Assembly (NCBI GenBank): GCA_964594235.1
Contig: CAZQMF010000002.1
Location: forward strand, 33,388-97,387
Length of the DNA: 64,000 nt
Source of the DNA: CAYLHS01 sp964594235
GTDB lineage: Bacteria; Actinomycetota; Acidimicrobiia; Spongiisociales; UBA4744
Direction: 5' to 3'
A program made the translations under genes and the position numbers. Positions 26,306-34,546 of the stretch are shown here, piece by piece. Each line of letters begins with the position of its first letter. Within the stretch, counting starts at the first letter, position 1. The notes beneath the pieces were generated by a model. It did not search any database. It saw nothing but the letters and a program-made list of their open reading frames with translations, and had not been told where the DNA came from.

Positions 26306-26914
26306 TCATCGCTCTGGCAGCACCGCCATCAGATTGCCCTCGTCGAGTGAGATGAACGCGGACTCGTGAACGAAAGCGTTCGAGACACCTCGGGTGCCGC
26401 CTGGAAGGAGATCCTCGCCGTCGAGCCGCCAACGAAGACCTGTGGTGCGAACGCCGCGTGCCGGACCACCGAACGCCAGGAGGCTGATGGTCTCGCCCGG
26501 GACGCCCGCGAGGCGCAACGAGCCATTCACCCTGAGCAGGATTCCCGATCCGGTACGCCATTCGACGTCAAGCCCGTCCAAGGAGGCAAGAAGAGATGCG
26601 TTGGCGAGAAAGTGATCCATCCGACCACCCGCACCACCGATGACGTACAGCGATGTCGCACCCATCGACCGAGCGCGACCGATTGCGAGTTCCAGGTCGG
26701 TCTCGTCCTTGTCGACAGGGAAGCGGAGCGTCTCTGGTACACGGTCCACGGCATCTCCGGACACGGAGTCGAGATCGCCGATCAACAGGTCCACTGCAAC
26801 GCCCGCACGCTCTGCAACGTCGAAGCCGGAATCGGCGGCGATGACGAACGCGTCGTCGGGCAGCTCACCGATGTCCAGCGGGTCGGCTCCGCCGGCAAAG
26901 ATGACGATTCGCAT
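26306..26914 (-). CDS. thiN: Thiamine diphosphokinase
   Basis: This 202-residue enzyme transfers pyrophosphate from ATP to thiamine to form thiamine diphosphate. The N-terminal catalytic domain has VIAADSGFDVAERAG and LLIGDLDSVSG (acidic metal site), then KDETDLELAI, the classic TPK motif, at about 78-87. A small beta-rich C-terminal domain follows. ATG 26914 gives the canonical MRIVIFAGG start. The closest upstream gene is an S9 peptidase, separated by a terminator-like hairpin. Confidence 0.88.
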   Translation of the reverse strand: MRIVIFAGGADPLDIGELPDDAFVIAADSGFDVAERAGVAVDLLIGDLDSVSGDAVDRVPETLRFPVDKDETDLELAIGRARSMGATSLYVIGGAGGRMDHFLANASLLASLDGLDVEWRTGSGILLRVNGSLRLAGVPGETISLLAFGGPARGVRTTGLRWRLDGEDLLPGGTRGVSNAFVHESAFISLDEGNLMAVLPER

Positions 26915-26975
26915 GGCTACAGCGTAGGGGATCGACCTCATCCTCGACTCGCGGTTGAGACGAACTACAAAATCG

Positions 26976-27000
26976 TCTTACGCGCATTGTGCGCGTAAGA
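26976..27000 (-). terminator. Rho-independent-type terminator after the S9 peptidase gene
   Basis: A perfect 11-bp inverted repeat (TCTTACGCGCA and TGCGCGTAAGA) surrounds a 3-base loop. Read on the minus strand it is followed by CGATTTTG. It lies 41 bp past the peptidase stop and would end that minus-strand operon before thiN. Confidence 0.7.
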
Positions 27001-27041
27001 AGCTCTCTACCAGGCACTACTGGCGACTGTCGCGAGTCTCC

Positions 27042-28967
27042 TCAGCTACCCTCGACCGACGGTTGAAGGTAGCGCGCAAGCCACTGGTGAACTTCGTCGT
27101 ACCAACGGACCGAGTTGTCTCGCTTGAGAATCCAGTGGTTCTCGTCCGGGTAGTAGACGAGGCGCGCCTCGACACCCTTTGCTTTGAGAATCCCGTACAG
27201 CTCGAGACCTTGCGTGAGTGGCACCCGGTAGTCGTGCTCACCGACGATCACGAGCGTGGGCGTCGAGTACCCGGACGCGTGCCGGGCAGGACTCCAGAGA
27301 TCGACCCGATCGGGATCGGTCCAGTAGTCGGCGCCGTAGGCACGCGGGCGACCACGGGTCATGTCCGACGCATACATACCCGAGAGGTTGGTGACGGCAG
27401 CATGGGCGATTGCGCATGCGAACCGGTCGGTCTGTGTCGTGAGCCACGTCGTCAGGTACCCGCCGTACGACCCACCCGTGATCGCTACACGGTCCTCGTC
27501 GATGAAGCCGAGTGAAACCAGATGGTCGGTGGCCTTGAGGATGTCCTGGGTCGGCATCGCACCCCATGCACCCTGTATCGACTCGGTGAACGCCTGGCCC
27601 CAGGACGTCGAACCGTGGAAGTTGACGAGCGCGACGACATACCCGGGTGCGGCGAACGCATGCGCATTCCAGCGGAAGTGGAACGTGTCGCCGAAGATGC
27701 CGTGGGGTCCGCCATGAATCATGTGTACGAGCGGCCACCGGCTGGCTGGATCGAACCCTGGCGGGTAGACAATGAATCCTTGAATGCGGTCACCGCCGGC
27801 ACCATCAAAGTGGAACTCCTCGACTGCGCCGAGTTCCAGTCCGTCGAGCACGTCGACGGTGACGGCGGTCAGCGCGGTGCGCCGACCCTCCTCGACGCGA
27901 ACCACCTCCGGTGGGTGGCTCAGGTCTTGGTAGGTGGCAACGAAACCACCCTGGACGGGGACCGGCGCACCGTACGTTCCTCCAGTGGCGATCGCCTCGG
28001 GTTGCCCGTCCGTGAAGCGGTAGACGTTGACCGTCGCCGCGTCCTCCGCTGTGAACAGGAGTGTTCCGTCGTGGCTGAACGCCCAGTCGGACGCCGACCT
28101 GTCCCAGTCTTCTGTCAGGACTTCGTGTGTCTCGGTGCTGCGGTCGAACCGGACGAGACGCACGTTGTCCGCATAGAAGTCCAGTTCTCGCTGCATTCCG
28201 TAGACGATGGACGCGCCGTCCGGGCTGTAGCGGGGGCGCCGCTCGTGGCCCGTGCCGTCAGGGGTGATGCAGCGGAGTGGCCCGCCCTCGATGGGCACCA
28301 CGAACACGACGGACCGTCTCTCGTCCTCCGGCGTGTCGACGGTGAATGCAGAGAACGCGACTTCCTTCCCGTCGGGCGAGACGTCGTAGGAATCACCCTC
28401 CTGGTTCCACATCCACCAGTTCGTCGCGTCGGGGGTCAGGTCCTCGACCGTTCGAGTTGTGAGGTCGAGGTGAAACAGATGCGGGACCTTGCCGTCGGTC
28501 AGCCACCGGTCCCAATACCGGAAGACCCGTTGTTCCGTGGCTCTCACGGTGGGCGGTTCGAACACTCGCGTCTCCTCAACGGTGAGGGCGTCTCTGTAGA
28601 GGGGCGACAGGAACAACACACCCGTGCCGTCCGGCATCCACCTGGGTCCCATGACACCCAAGGGCATGTCCGTGACCCGCTCCGCCTCGCCACCGTCGAG
28701 TGGCATCACGTGGAGTTGACCGGGGCCCTCGGGTTCGGGGGAGCGAACGAACGCAACTCTCGAACCGTCAGGGGAGACCGAGGGCGACGTGGCGTCTGCC
28801 TGGGTGAGCGCGACGGGCCTGTCCCCGACGAGTACGGTGATCGTCGTCGTCGACGACGATCCTTCGTACCTCGTCACCGGGACGACGATTCTGCCTCCAC
28901 CGACAGATGGTTGGCCCACGCGCGGGAGGACCCACAGGTCATCCGCGGTCATGATGTGTTTCATCAT
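27042..28967 (-). CDS. S9-family prolyl oligopeptidase/acylaminoacyl peptidase-like serine peptidase
   Basis: This 641-residue peptidase has an N-terminal WD-like beta-propeller of TolB-type repeats (about 20-370; e.g. SPDGSRVAFV and YSPDGASIVYG) and a C-terminal alpha/beta-hydrolase domain. The catalytic triad is in ITGGSYGGY (Ser), VGEHDYRVP (Asp) and DENHWI (His). It probably cleaves short peptides in the cytosol; no signal peptide is seen. The start has tandem ATG codons at 28967 and 28964. The ATG overlaps the malQ stop, so the two are coupled despite unrelated roles. Confidence 0.92.
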   Translation of the reverse strand: MMKHIMTADDLWVLPRVGQPSVGGGRIVVPVTRYEGSSSTTTITVLVGDRPVALTQADATSPSVSPDGSRVAFVRSPEPEGPGQLHVMPLDGGEAERVTDMPLGVMGPRWMPDGTGVLFLSPLYRDALTVEETRVFEPPTVRATEQRVFRYWDRWLTDGKVPHLFHLDLTTRTVEDLTPDATNWWMWNQEGDSYDVSPDGKEVAFSAFTVDTPEDERRSVVFVVPIEGGPLRCITPDGTGHERRPRYSPDGASIVYGMQRELDFYADNVRLVRFDRSTETHEVLTEDWDRSASDWAFSHDGTLLFTAEDAATVNVYRFTDGQPEAIATGGTYGAPVPVQGGFVATYQDLSHPPEVVRVEEGRRTALTAVTVDVLDGLELGAVEEFHFDGAGGDRIQGFIVYPPGFDPASRWPLVHMIHGGPHGIFGDTFHFRWNAHAFAAPGYVVALVNFHGSTSWGQAFTESIQGAWGAMPTQDILKATDHLVSLGFIDEDRVAITGGSYGGYLTTWLTTQTDRFACAIAHAAVTNLSGMYASDMTRGRPRAYGADYWTDPDRVDLWSPARHASGYSTPTLVIVGEHDYRVPLTQGLELYGILKAKGVEARLVYYPDENHWILKRDNSVRWYDEVHQWLARYLQPSVEGS

Positions 28968-30460
28968 CGTCCTCTCGTTCTTCGTCCTGGCTTGCGTCTG
29001 GTCGCCTTGTTGAGTGCCCGCATGTTGGCGATCACGTCGTCCGTCAACGCGTCGATATCCGCCCTCCACTGCCAGTTGTTCGACATCGAGCCAGGGAGGT
29101 TCATGCGGGCATCGGTGCCGAGGTCGAGCACATCTTGGAGAGGCGCGATCGCGAAGACGGCCCTGGACTTCCACACTGCCCACATACCATCCCATGCAAT
29201 CTCGCTGTCATCAGTGCCGAGGTACTCGAGCACGAACGTCCGTTCGTCGTCGACAAGGCTGTCGAACCACCCTCTGGTGGTGTCGTTGTCGTGGGTACCC
29301 GTGTAGGCGACGCTGTTCTTCGGGTAGTTGTGGGGGAGAAACGGGTTCCTGCGGTCCGTGTCGAAACCGAACTGAAAGATCTTCATTCCCGGGAAACCGA
29401 GGCGGTCGCGCAGTATCGGAACCCGCGGGTCGATCTCACCGAGGTCTTCGGCGATGATCGGGAGCGTGCCGAGTTCTGTCTCGATCGACCGGAAGAATCC
29501 CTCACCGGGCCCGTCGACCCACCGTCCATCGATGGCAGTGTCGGCACCTCCTGGGACTTCCCAGTAGTTGACGAAGCCGCGGAAGTGGTCGATGCGAATG
29601 ACATCCACGCGACGGAGCGTCGACCTGAAGCGTTCGATCCACCACGCGTAGCCCGTGCGCCTGTGTGCTTCCCAGTCGTAGAGGGGGTTTCCCCAGAGTT
29701 GACCTGTTTCGGAGAAGTAGTCGGGCGGTACGCCCGCCTGAACTGAAGGACGTCCCTCCTCGTCGAGTTGGAACAGGTCACGGTTTGCCCATACATCTGC
29801 GGAATCTGCAGCGGTGAAGATCGGGATGTCGCCGATGATCGAGATGCCGGCGCGCTGCGCGCGATCGTGGAGCCGTTTCCACTGGCCGCCGAAGAGGAAC
29901 TGCGCGAACTGATGCCGTTCGATGTCCCCGCGATATGCCTTCCGAGCCTTCTCGAGCTGGTCGGGATCCCGGTCTCTCAGCTTCGGCGGCCAGAGCGTCC
30001 ACGCGCTGCCCCCGTACATGTCCTTCAGCGTCATGAAGAGTGCGAAGTCGTCGAGCCATGTCCGATTGTCCTGCTTGAACGTCTCGAAATCCGAGTCGGA
30101 GCCGAAACGCTCGAAGGCAGTGTCGATCAACCTGCGCTTCCAAGGGATGAGTAGTCCGTAGTCGACCCGCCCGGCAGGGAAGGTGGGGGTTGGATCGAGA
30201 TCCGACGTCTCGAGGAGACCGTCCTCGACGAGAGCGGACGGGCTGATCAGATTCGGGTTGCCCGCGAAGCTCGAAAAGCTCTGATAGGGGGAGTCGGCGT
30301 ACCCTGTCGGACCAAGAGGGAGCACCTGCCAAAGAGCACAACCCATGGCTCCGAGCTGGTCTATCCAACGGTGGGCATCTGGACCGATATCGCCGATTCC
30401 CGTCGGGCCGGGCAGGCTGGTCGGGTGGACGAGCACACCTGACGATCGAGTGAAGTGCAT
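28964..30460 (-). CDS. malQ: 4-alpha-glucanotransferase
   Basis: This 498-residue GH77 amylomaltase transfers alpha-1,4-glucan segments. N-terminal SSGVLVHPTSLPGPTGIGDIG is diagnostic. Catalytic regions are IRIDHFRGF (nucleophile Asp), IAEDLGEI (acid/base Glu) and YTGTHDNDTTRGW (third Asp). Length is typical of the short bacterial type. ATG 30460 gives the best N-terminus; an ATG at 30484 would overlap the upstream ATP-grasp gene by 17 bp. Its stop overlaps the S9 peptidase start. Confidence 0.93.
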   Translation of the reverse strand: MHFTRSSGVLVHPTSLPGPTGIGDIGPDAHRWIDQLGAMGCALWQVLPLGPTGYADSPYQSFSSFAGNPNLISPSALVEDGLLETSDLDPTPTFPAGRVDYGLLIPWKRRLIDTAFERFGSDSDFETFKQDNRTWLDDFALFMTLKDMYGGSAWTLWPPKLRDRDPDQLEKARKAYRGDIERHQFAQFLFGGQWKRLHDRAQRAGISIIGDIPIFTAADSADVWANRDLFQLDEEGRPSVQAGVPPDYFSETGQLWGNPLYDWEAHRRTGYAWWIERFRSTLRRVDVIRIDHFRGFVNYWEVPGGADTAIDGRWVDGPGEGFFRSIETELGTLPIIAEDLGEIDPRVPILRDRLGFPGMKIFQFGFDTDRRNPFLPHNYPKNSVAYTGTHDNDTTRGWFDSLVDDERTFVLEYLGTDDSEIAWDGMWAVWKSRAVFAIAPLQDVLDLGTDARMNLPGSMSNNWQWRADIDALTDDVIANMRALNKATRRKPGRRTRGR

Positions 30461-30467
30461 CCGTGCA

Positions 30468-31688
30468 TTATTGCGCGGGTTCATCGATCAGAATCCGCAG
30501 TGCATCACGTGCGGTGCGCAGCGATGTCGCCACCGAGTCCGACGAGGATCCGGTGGCAAACAGGAATCCGAGGTAGCGGGAAGGGTCGGGAAGCGCTGCG
30601 ACCCGGGCACCTTTCGGGACGACGATCACCACCTCGGAGACCCCCGGGACGTCTCCGGCCGCGGAAAGGCCCTCGACGCCGCGGAACGTTCCGGAGATGG
30701 GGACCGGCAGCATATAGACGCCCGACGCCACGTGCTCGCGGTGTGGGTCGACAGGCAGTCCAACGGCATGACGGAGCAGGAGATTCTCGAGTGTCGTTCC
30801 GAGCAGCCCGAAGCGCAGCGAACGCGAGCACAGTCCGCCGATCGAACGGGCGGCGACCTCGATGATCGTGACCGTCGGCCCGTCGACGCGCAGCTCGGCG
30901 TGTATCGGGCCCTCTCGCAGACCGATAGCGTCGACGGCCCGGGCCGTGACAGCCTCGACCTCCTCCGACACTTCGGGATGCAGGGTCGATGGTGTCACCA
31001 GCATTGTTTCTTCGAAGTACGGCCCCTCCGTCTGCTCGGGTTTGTCCAAGATCGCGAGCACGACCAGGTTTCCGTCGGTGATCAGTCCTTCCACGGCAAC
31101 CTCGACGCCGGGTTGGTACCGCTCGACGAGGATCGGCTCGTTCGGGTTCCTTCCTGCCACGGCGAGGATCCGCCTGATGCGCTCTGCGGCCGCCGGGGAC
31201 TGCAGTGGATGGTCGACCCTGATCACTCCGGCGGCTCCAGACAGTGACAACGGTTTGAGCACGACTGGAGTCCCGACGAACTCGGTGATGGCCACGATGT
31301 CGGTGCTTGGCGTGGCGAGTTCGAACGCGGGCTGTGGAACGTGACCTGATTCGAGCGCCCTCCGCAGCATTGCCTTGTTGAGGGTCGTCGCCACCGCCGA
31401 TGGTGGGTTGTGGCGTACACCGAGCAGCTCAGCGGCCATTGCAGCCGCCATCACCGACCCATCATCCACCGCGATGACGGCATCGATCGAGGACCCCATC
31501 TGTGCGATTGCCGTGGCGGACGCCCTCGGATCGGTGAGGTCGACGCGGAGATACCGGTCGTCCTCAAACGCGGGTGGGGCATCCGAGGCGACGATGAGAT
31601 CGAGATCCAGCGACCGGGCAGCCTCGACGAAGGCGCCGGCCCGGTACGTGCCGGACGGGATGACGATCACGGCGGTGTGCACCGACAC
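30468..31688 (-). CDS. ATP-grasp domain carboxylate-amine ligase-like protein
   Basis: This protein of about 406 residues has an N-terminal Rossmann-like pre-ATP domain (about 1-100) and an ATP-grasp core with GTPVVLKPLSLSGAAGVI and ILVERYQPGVEVAVEGLI. The metal-binding region is IHAELRVDGPTVTIIEVAARSIGG. A C-terminal domain with LPVPISGTFRG follows. The pattern fits carbamoyl-phosphate-synthetase-like or BacD-like ligases that join a carboxylate to an amine; the substrates are unknown. I favour GTG 31688, with AGGTGA 7 bases upstream; the longer ATG 31751 would overlap the start of the divergent Fe-S gene. Confidence 0.82.
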   Translation of the reverse strand: MSVHTAVIVIPSGTYRAGAFVEAARSLDLDLIVASDAPPAFEDDRYLRVDLTDPRASATAIAQMGSSIDAVIAVDDGSVMAAAMAAELLGVRHNPPSAVATTLNKAMLRRALESGHVPQPAFELATPSTDIVAITEFVGTPVVLKPLSLSGAAGVIRVDHPLQSPAAAERIRRILAVAGRNPNEPILVERYQPGVEVAVEGLITDGNLVVLAILDKPEQTEGPYFEETMLVTPSTLHPEVSEEVEAVTARAVDAIGLREGPIHAELRVDGPTVTIIEVAARSIGGLCSRSLRFGLLGTTLENLLLRHAVGLPVDPHREHVASGVYMLPVPISGTFRGVEGLSAAGDVPGVSEVVIVVPKGARVAALPDPSRYLGFLFATGSSSDSVATSLRTARDALRILIDEPAQ

Positions 31689-31749
31689 ATTCTCGTCACC
31701 TGCAGGGACTGTGTCAGCTTGCTCCCGGTCGGGGGTACGATCATGAGCC

Positions 31750-32361
31750 ATGGCCAACACGCTCACGATCACCGATCCGGCGCTCACCAAGATCATTGAG
31801 ATCAGGGACGAGGAACGTGCCGACGGCGAAGTAGTGCTCCTGCTCGAAGTGACAGGCATGCGAGATGAGGAGTTCACCTACGCGTTGAGTTTCGTCCCGC
31901 TCACGCACGTGGAACGATCATGTCTCATCGAACGTCACGGTGATCTCGGGCTCGCGCTTCGCGACGAGGATCTCGACAAGCTCCGGGGGGCCACGCTGGA
32001 CATGAGGGCGGGCGGTCTGGCGATGGACAACCCCAACCGTCCGGCCAGCCCGACGCTCGAGTCCGGCTCGTTTGGAACACTCGAGGGATCGATGGCCGAA
32101 CGCGTTGCCCACGTGATCGACCACCAGGTGAACCCGGCCATCGCTGCCCACGGCGGTGCCGCCAGGCTGGCCGGCGTCGAGGGAACCGACGTGTACCTGC
32201 AACTCCTCGGAGGATGCCAGGGGTGTGGTCTCGCTGCGGTCACGCTGAGGCAAGGCATCGAACGGATCCTTCGAAACGCCATCCCCGAGATGGGCAGGAT
32301 CGTGGACGTGACCGACCATCAGGCGGGCACGAATCCGTACTACGAGACCGCCAAGAAGTGA
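31750..32361 (+). CDS. NfuA-like Fe-S cluster carrier (A-type-like domain plus NifU C-terminal domain)
   Basis: This 203-residue protein joins a degenerate HesB/A-type-like N-terminal domain (about 1-95) to a NifU C-terminal domain. The latter carries the paired Cys in GGCQGCGLAAVTL (CxxC at about 158-161), which holds a shared 4Fe-4S cluster. HGGAARLAGVEGTDVYLQL is also typical. It would deliver clusters to apo-proteins such as the radical SAM enzyme further on. The ATG at 31750 lies back to back with the ATP-grasp gene. Confidence 0.88.
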   Translation: MANTLTITDPALTKIIEIRDEERADGEVVLLLEVTGMRDEEFTYALSFVPLTHVERSCLIERHGDLGLALRDEDLDKLRGATLDMRAGGLAMDNPNRPASPTLESGSFGTLEGSMAERVAHVIDHQVNPAIAAHGGAARLAGVEGTDVYLQLLGGCQGCGLAAVTLRQGIERILRNAIPEMGRIVDVTDHQAGTNPYYETAKK

Positions 32362-32385
32362 TCCATCTCGAATAGTCTCGCTCTC

Positions 32386-33072
32386 ATGGGGTGGCCTAGC
32401 ACTCCTTCGAGCCTCGTCGGTGAGCAGATCCGAGTCGCGTTACTCGACGCGCCCGAGTGGACACCGGGACCTGACCTCCTCATCGGAGGGGTGTTTGTGT
32501 GTTTCGAGCGAGGGGGCGCCGGCCCTGGTGCAGCCGGAGATCGTGGCTGGGCGGCCGCGGCGGTGCGGAGAGGACGTCGAGTCGTCATCGCAACGACGAG
32601 TGGAGAGGCGGGAGCGGCCTATGAGCCGGGATTCCTCGCGCTACGTGAGGGCCCGCTGCTCGAAGCGGCGGTGATGTCCCTCGCCGTTCGGCCCGATGTG
32701 CTCCTCGTCGACGCGACAGGCAGGGACCACCCTCGCCGGGCCGGGCTGGCGCTCGAGCTGGGAATGGTGCTGGATCTGCCGACGGTGGGTGTGACGAACC
32801 GGCCCCTGGTCGCATGCGGTCCAGAACCGGGTTCCGATCGACTCAGTCGAGCGGGGCTGTCGATAGAGGGAGACGTGGTCGGGTACCGGCTTCGAACTCG
32901 CGAGTCCACCCGTCCTCTCTGCGTGCATGCGGGCTGGCGCACGACGCCCGAGACAGCTCTCGATGTGGTCGTGCAGGCGACCGGAAGGTTCCGAACCCCT
33001 GAACCGCTCAGGAAAGCGAGGACATTGGCGCGCAGGGCACGGTCACTGGCGGAGTGCGTTGGCGACTCGTAG
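32386..33072 (+). CDS. Endonuclease V-family protein with altered catalytic residues
   Basis: The 228 residues follow the endonuclease V fold: YEPGFLALREGPLLEA (Glu88), VDATGRDHPRRAGLALELG (Asp109, His115), DLPTVGVTNRP and late HAGWRTTPETAL and RTPEPLRKA. The family nicks DNA near deoxyinosine. Two key positions differ from the Thermotoga-type enzyme: the first metal Asp (GVDxSF) is Phe37 in GGVFVCF, and the Lys after the strand (GVAK) is Asn138. Activity is therefore doubtful. It sits 24 bp after the nfuA-like gene, and its end overlaps the convergent SRPBCC-like gene by 30 bp. Confidence 0.8.
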   Translation: MGWPSTPSSLVGEQIRVALLDAPEWTPGPDLLIGGVFVCFERGGAGPGAAGDRGWAAAAVRRGRRVVIATTSGEAGAAYEPGFLALREGPLLEAAVMSLAVRPDVLLVDATGRDHPRRAGLALELGMVLDLPTVGVTNRPLVACGPEPGSDRLSRAGLSIEGDVVGYRLRTRESTRPLCVHAGWRTTPETALDVVVQATGRFRTPEPLRKARTLARRARSLAECVGDS

Positions 33073-33492
33073 TACGAAGTTCTGGACGGTGCTCTCCGCA
33101 ATCCGATGCAGCAGCGCGTCATCGAAGATCTGACCGATCGAACCGAACGGGACCGAGTACGAGCCACTCAGCCGGATCTGAGTGGTCCCGTCGCTCACTC
33201 CGGCCAGTCGCAGTTCGGCCGTCATCATCGGGAAGAGCATCGGTGTGCCGGTCGCTTTCCACGCGATGGGGACCGTGAAGAGGTCATGGCCGTACTCGGG
33301 CTCCCCGGTTTCCATCACCACCGTCTTGGCGAGCACGGGAGTGGTCCTGCCCGGACCGACCTTCGCTCGCAGGAGCTCGCCGGTTCGATACGCCTCGTAT
33401 GCCCAACCGCCGAGTTCGGCCAGCACCGGCTCGAGACGTTGTACCGCGACGTCAAACGGCACCTGTATCTGCGACAGATAGGTGACAAACAC
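33043..33492 (-). CDS. SRPBCC-like (START/polyketide cyclase-like) hypothetical protein
   Basis: This 149-residue protein starts at GTG 33492. Its layout of an N-terminal VTYLSQIQVPFDVAVQRL, a string of beta strands ending in TQIRLSGSYSVPFG, and a long C-terminal amphipathic helix (DALLHRIAESTVQNFVLRVANAL) fits the SRPBCC ligand-binding fold. I do not know a ligand. It is monocistronic, convergent with the endonuclease V-family gene and overlaps it by 30 bp. Confidence 0.65.
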   Translation of the reverse strand: MFVTYLSQIQVPFDVAVQRLEPVLAELGGWAYEAYRTGELLRAKVGPGRTTPVLAKTVVMETGEPEYGHDLFTVPIAWKATGTPMLFPMMTAELRLAGVSDGTTQIRLSGSYSVPFGSIGQIFDDALLHRIAESTVQNFVLRVANALRQ

Positions 33493-33552
33493 CGAAGCAG
33501 TGTGTCATACCGTCCAGGGGTACAACAAGGGCCGAACGTCACATACGAGAAG

Positions 33553-33605
33553 AGAGAGCCGGGAGGGTGTGGGATCGATTGGGGTCGGTTCGCTCCCGGC
33601 TCTCT
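33553..33605. terminator. Long-arm inverted repeat in the gap before the lipase gene
   Basis: AGAGAGCCGGGAG (33553-33565) and CTCCCGGCTCTCT (33593-33605) are perfect 13-bp complements around a 27-base spacer. It lies in the 256-bp gap between two divergent genes (33492 minus start and 33749 plus start). A convergent terminator is therefore not expected here, so it may be an operator or a leader hairpin of the lipase mRNA. Apart from it I see no gene in this gap. Confidence 0.5.
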
Positions 33606-33748
33606 CGGGCCGACAGGTTGGTGGTGCCCGCCGACCCGCGTCATCTCATATCGTGGGGGACGCGACTCGAACGGTCCAGGGGCAAATGGCCCTTTTCGAG
33701 CAGCCGGCCGCCTCCGCAGTACAGTTCGTCCGTCGACGCGGAGGACCG

Positions 33749-34546
33749 ATGAGGGAATCGACCTTTCCTGGAAGCGAGGGCAGCGTCCACTACCGAGTGT
33801 GGGATGCATCCGATCGACCTCGCCGGGTAGTCCTCATCGTGCACGGCTACGCGGAACACGGCGGACGGTACGCGCACGTCGCAGATGCGCTCGCCACGCA
33901 GGGTGCGACCGTGTACGCCCCTGATCACATCGGGCATGGACAGACCGACGGCGAACGCGCGCTGATCCGTGACTTCGAGCGTGTCGTTGACGACCTGGAG
34001 CAGGTGTCGCGTATCGCTGCGGAGGAACAGGGCGACGTGCCGCTCGTCGTAGTCGGCCACTCGATGGGAGGGCTCTTGAGCGCCCGGTTCGCCGAGCGCA
34101 ACCCTTCAGCCATCGCCGGTCTCGCGTTCATGGGGGCGGTGATCGGCGACTGGGATTGGGCGCGCAGGGCACTCGACGACCCGTCACTGATGGAAGCACC
34201 ATCGGACGTCGCCGGCATGTCTACCGTCCGAGAGGCGCAGGAGTCGTACGCGAACGACCCGCTCGTCTATCACGGTCTCTACAAGCGTCCACTTCTCGTA
34301 GCCGAGGTTGCAGCGCTCGACCGTTTCAACGCGGAGCTCGACCGCTTGACCATGCCGATCCTGTTCATGCACGGCATCGACGATCCGTTCGTGCCCTACC
34401 TCACGTCGATGGATGCGGTCCTGCGCATGCCGTCCGACGACGTCACGATCCGGCTGTTCAAGGGAGACCGGCATGAACTCGTCAACGAACGGGACCGGTA
34501 CGAGGTCATTGCCGAGCTCGCTCGCTTCGCGGCCAGGTTCACCTAG
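33749..34546 (+). CDS. Alpha/beta-hydrolase, monoacylglycerol lipase-like
   Basis: This 265-residue serine hydrolase has the oxyanion segment LIVHGYAEHGGRY (about 30-42), DHIGHGQTDGER, the nucleophile elbow VVGHSMGGLLSARF (Ser near 108), a lid region (about 140-190), and catalytic Asp and His in FMHGIDDPFVP and KGDRHELVNE. The pattern matches monoacylglycerol lipase/lysophospholipase family enzymes of actinobacteria. ATG 33749 has a GGAGG site. No signal peptide. The stop shares a CTAG with the convergent SDR stop. Confidence 0.9.
   Translation: MRESTFPGSEGSVHYRVWDASDRPRRVVLIVHGYAEHGGRYAHVADALATQGATVYAPDHIGHGQTDGERALIRDFERVVDDLEQVSRIAAEEQGDVPLVVVGHSMGGLLSARFAERNPSAIAGLAFMGAVIGDWDWARRALDDPSLMEAPSDVAGMSTVREAQESYANDPLVYHGLYKRPLLVAEVAALDRFNAELDRLTMPILFMHGIDDPFVPYLTSMDAVLRMPSDDVTIRLFKGDRHELVNERDRYEVIAELARFAARFT

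Noticed and set aside
27522..29306. Plus-strand open frame of 594 residues
   Set aside because: It mirrors the S9 peptidase and malQ end on the other strand and shows no family motif.
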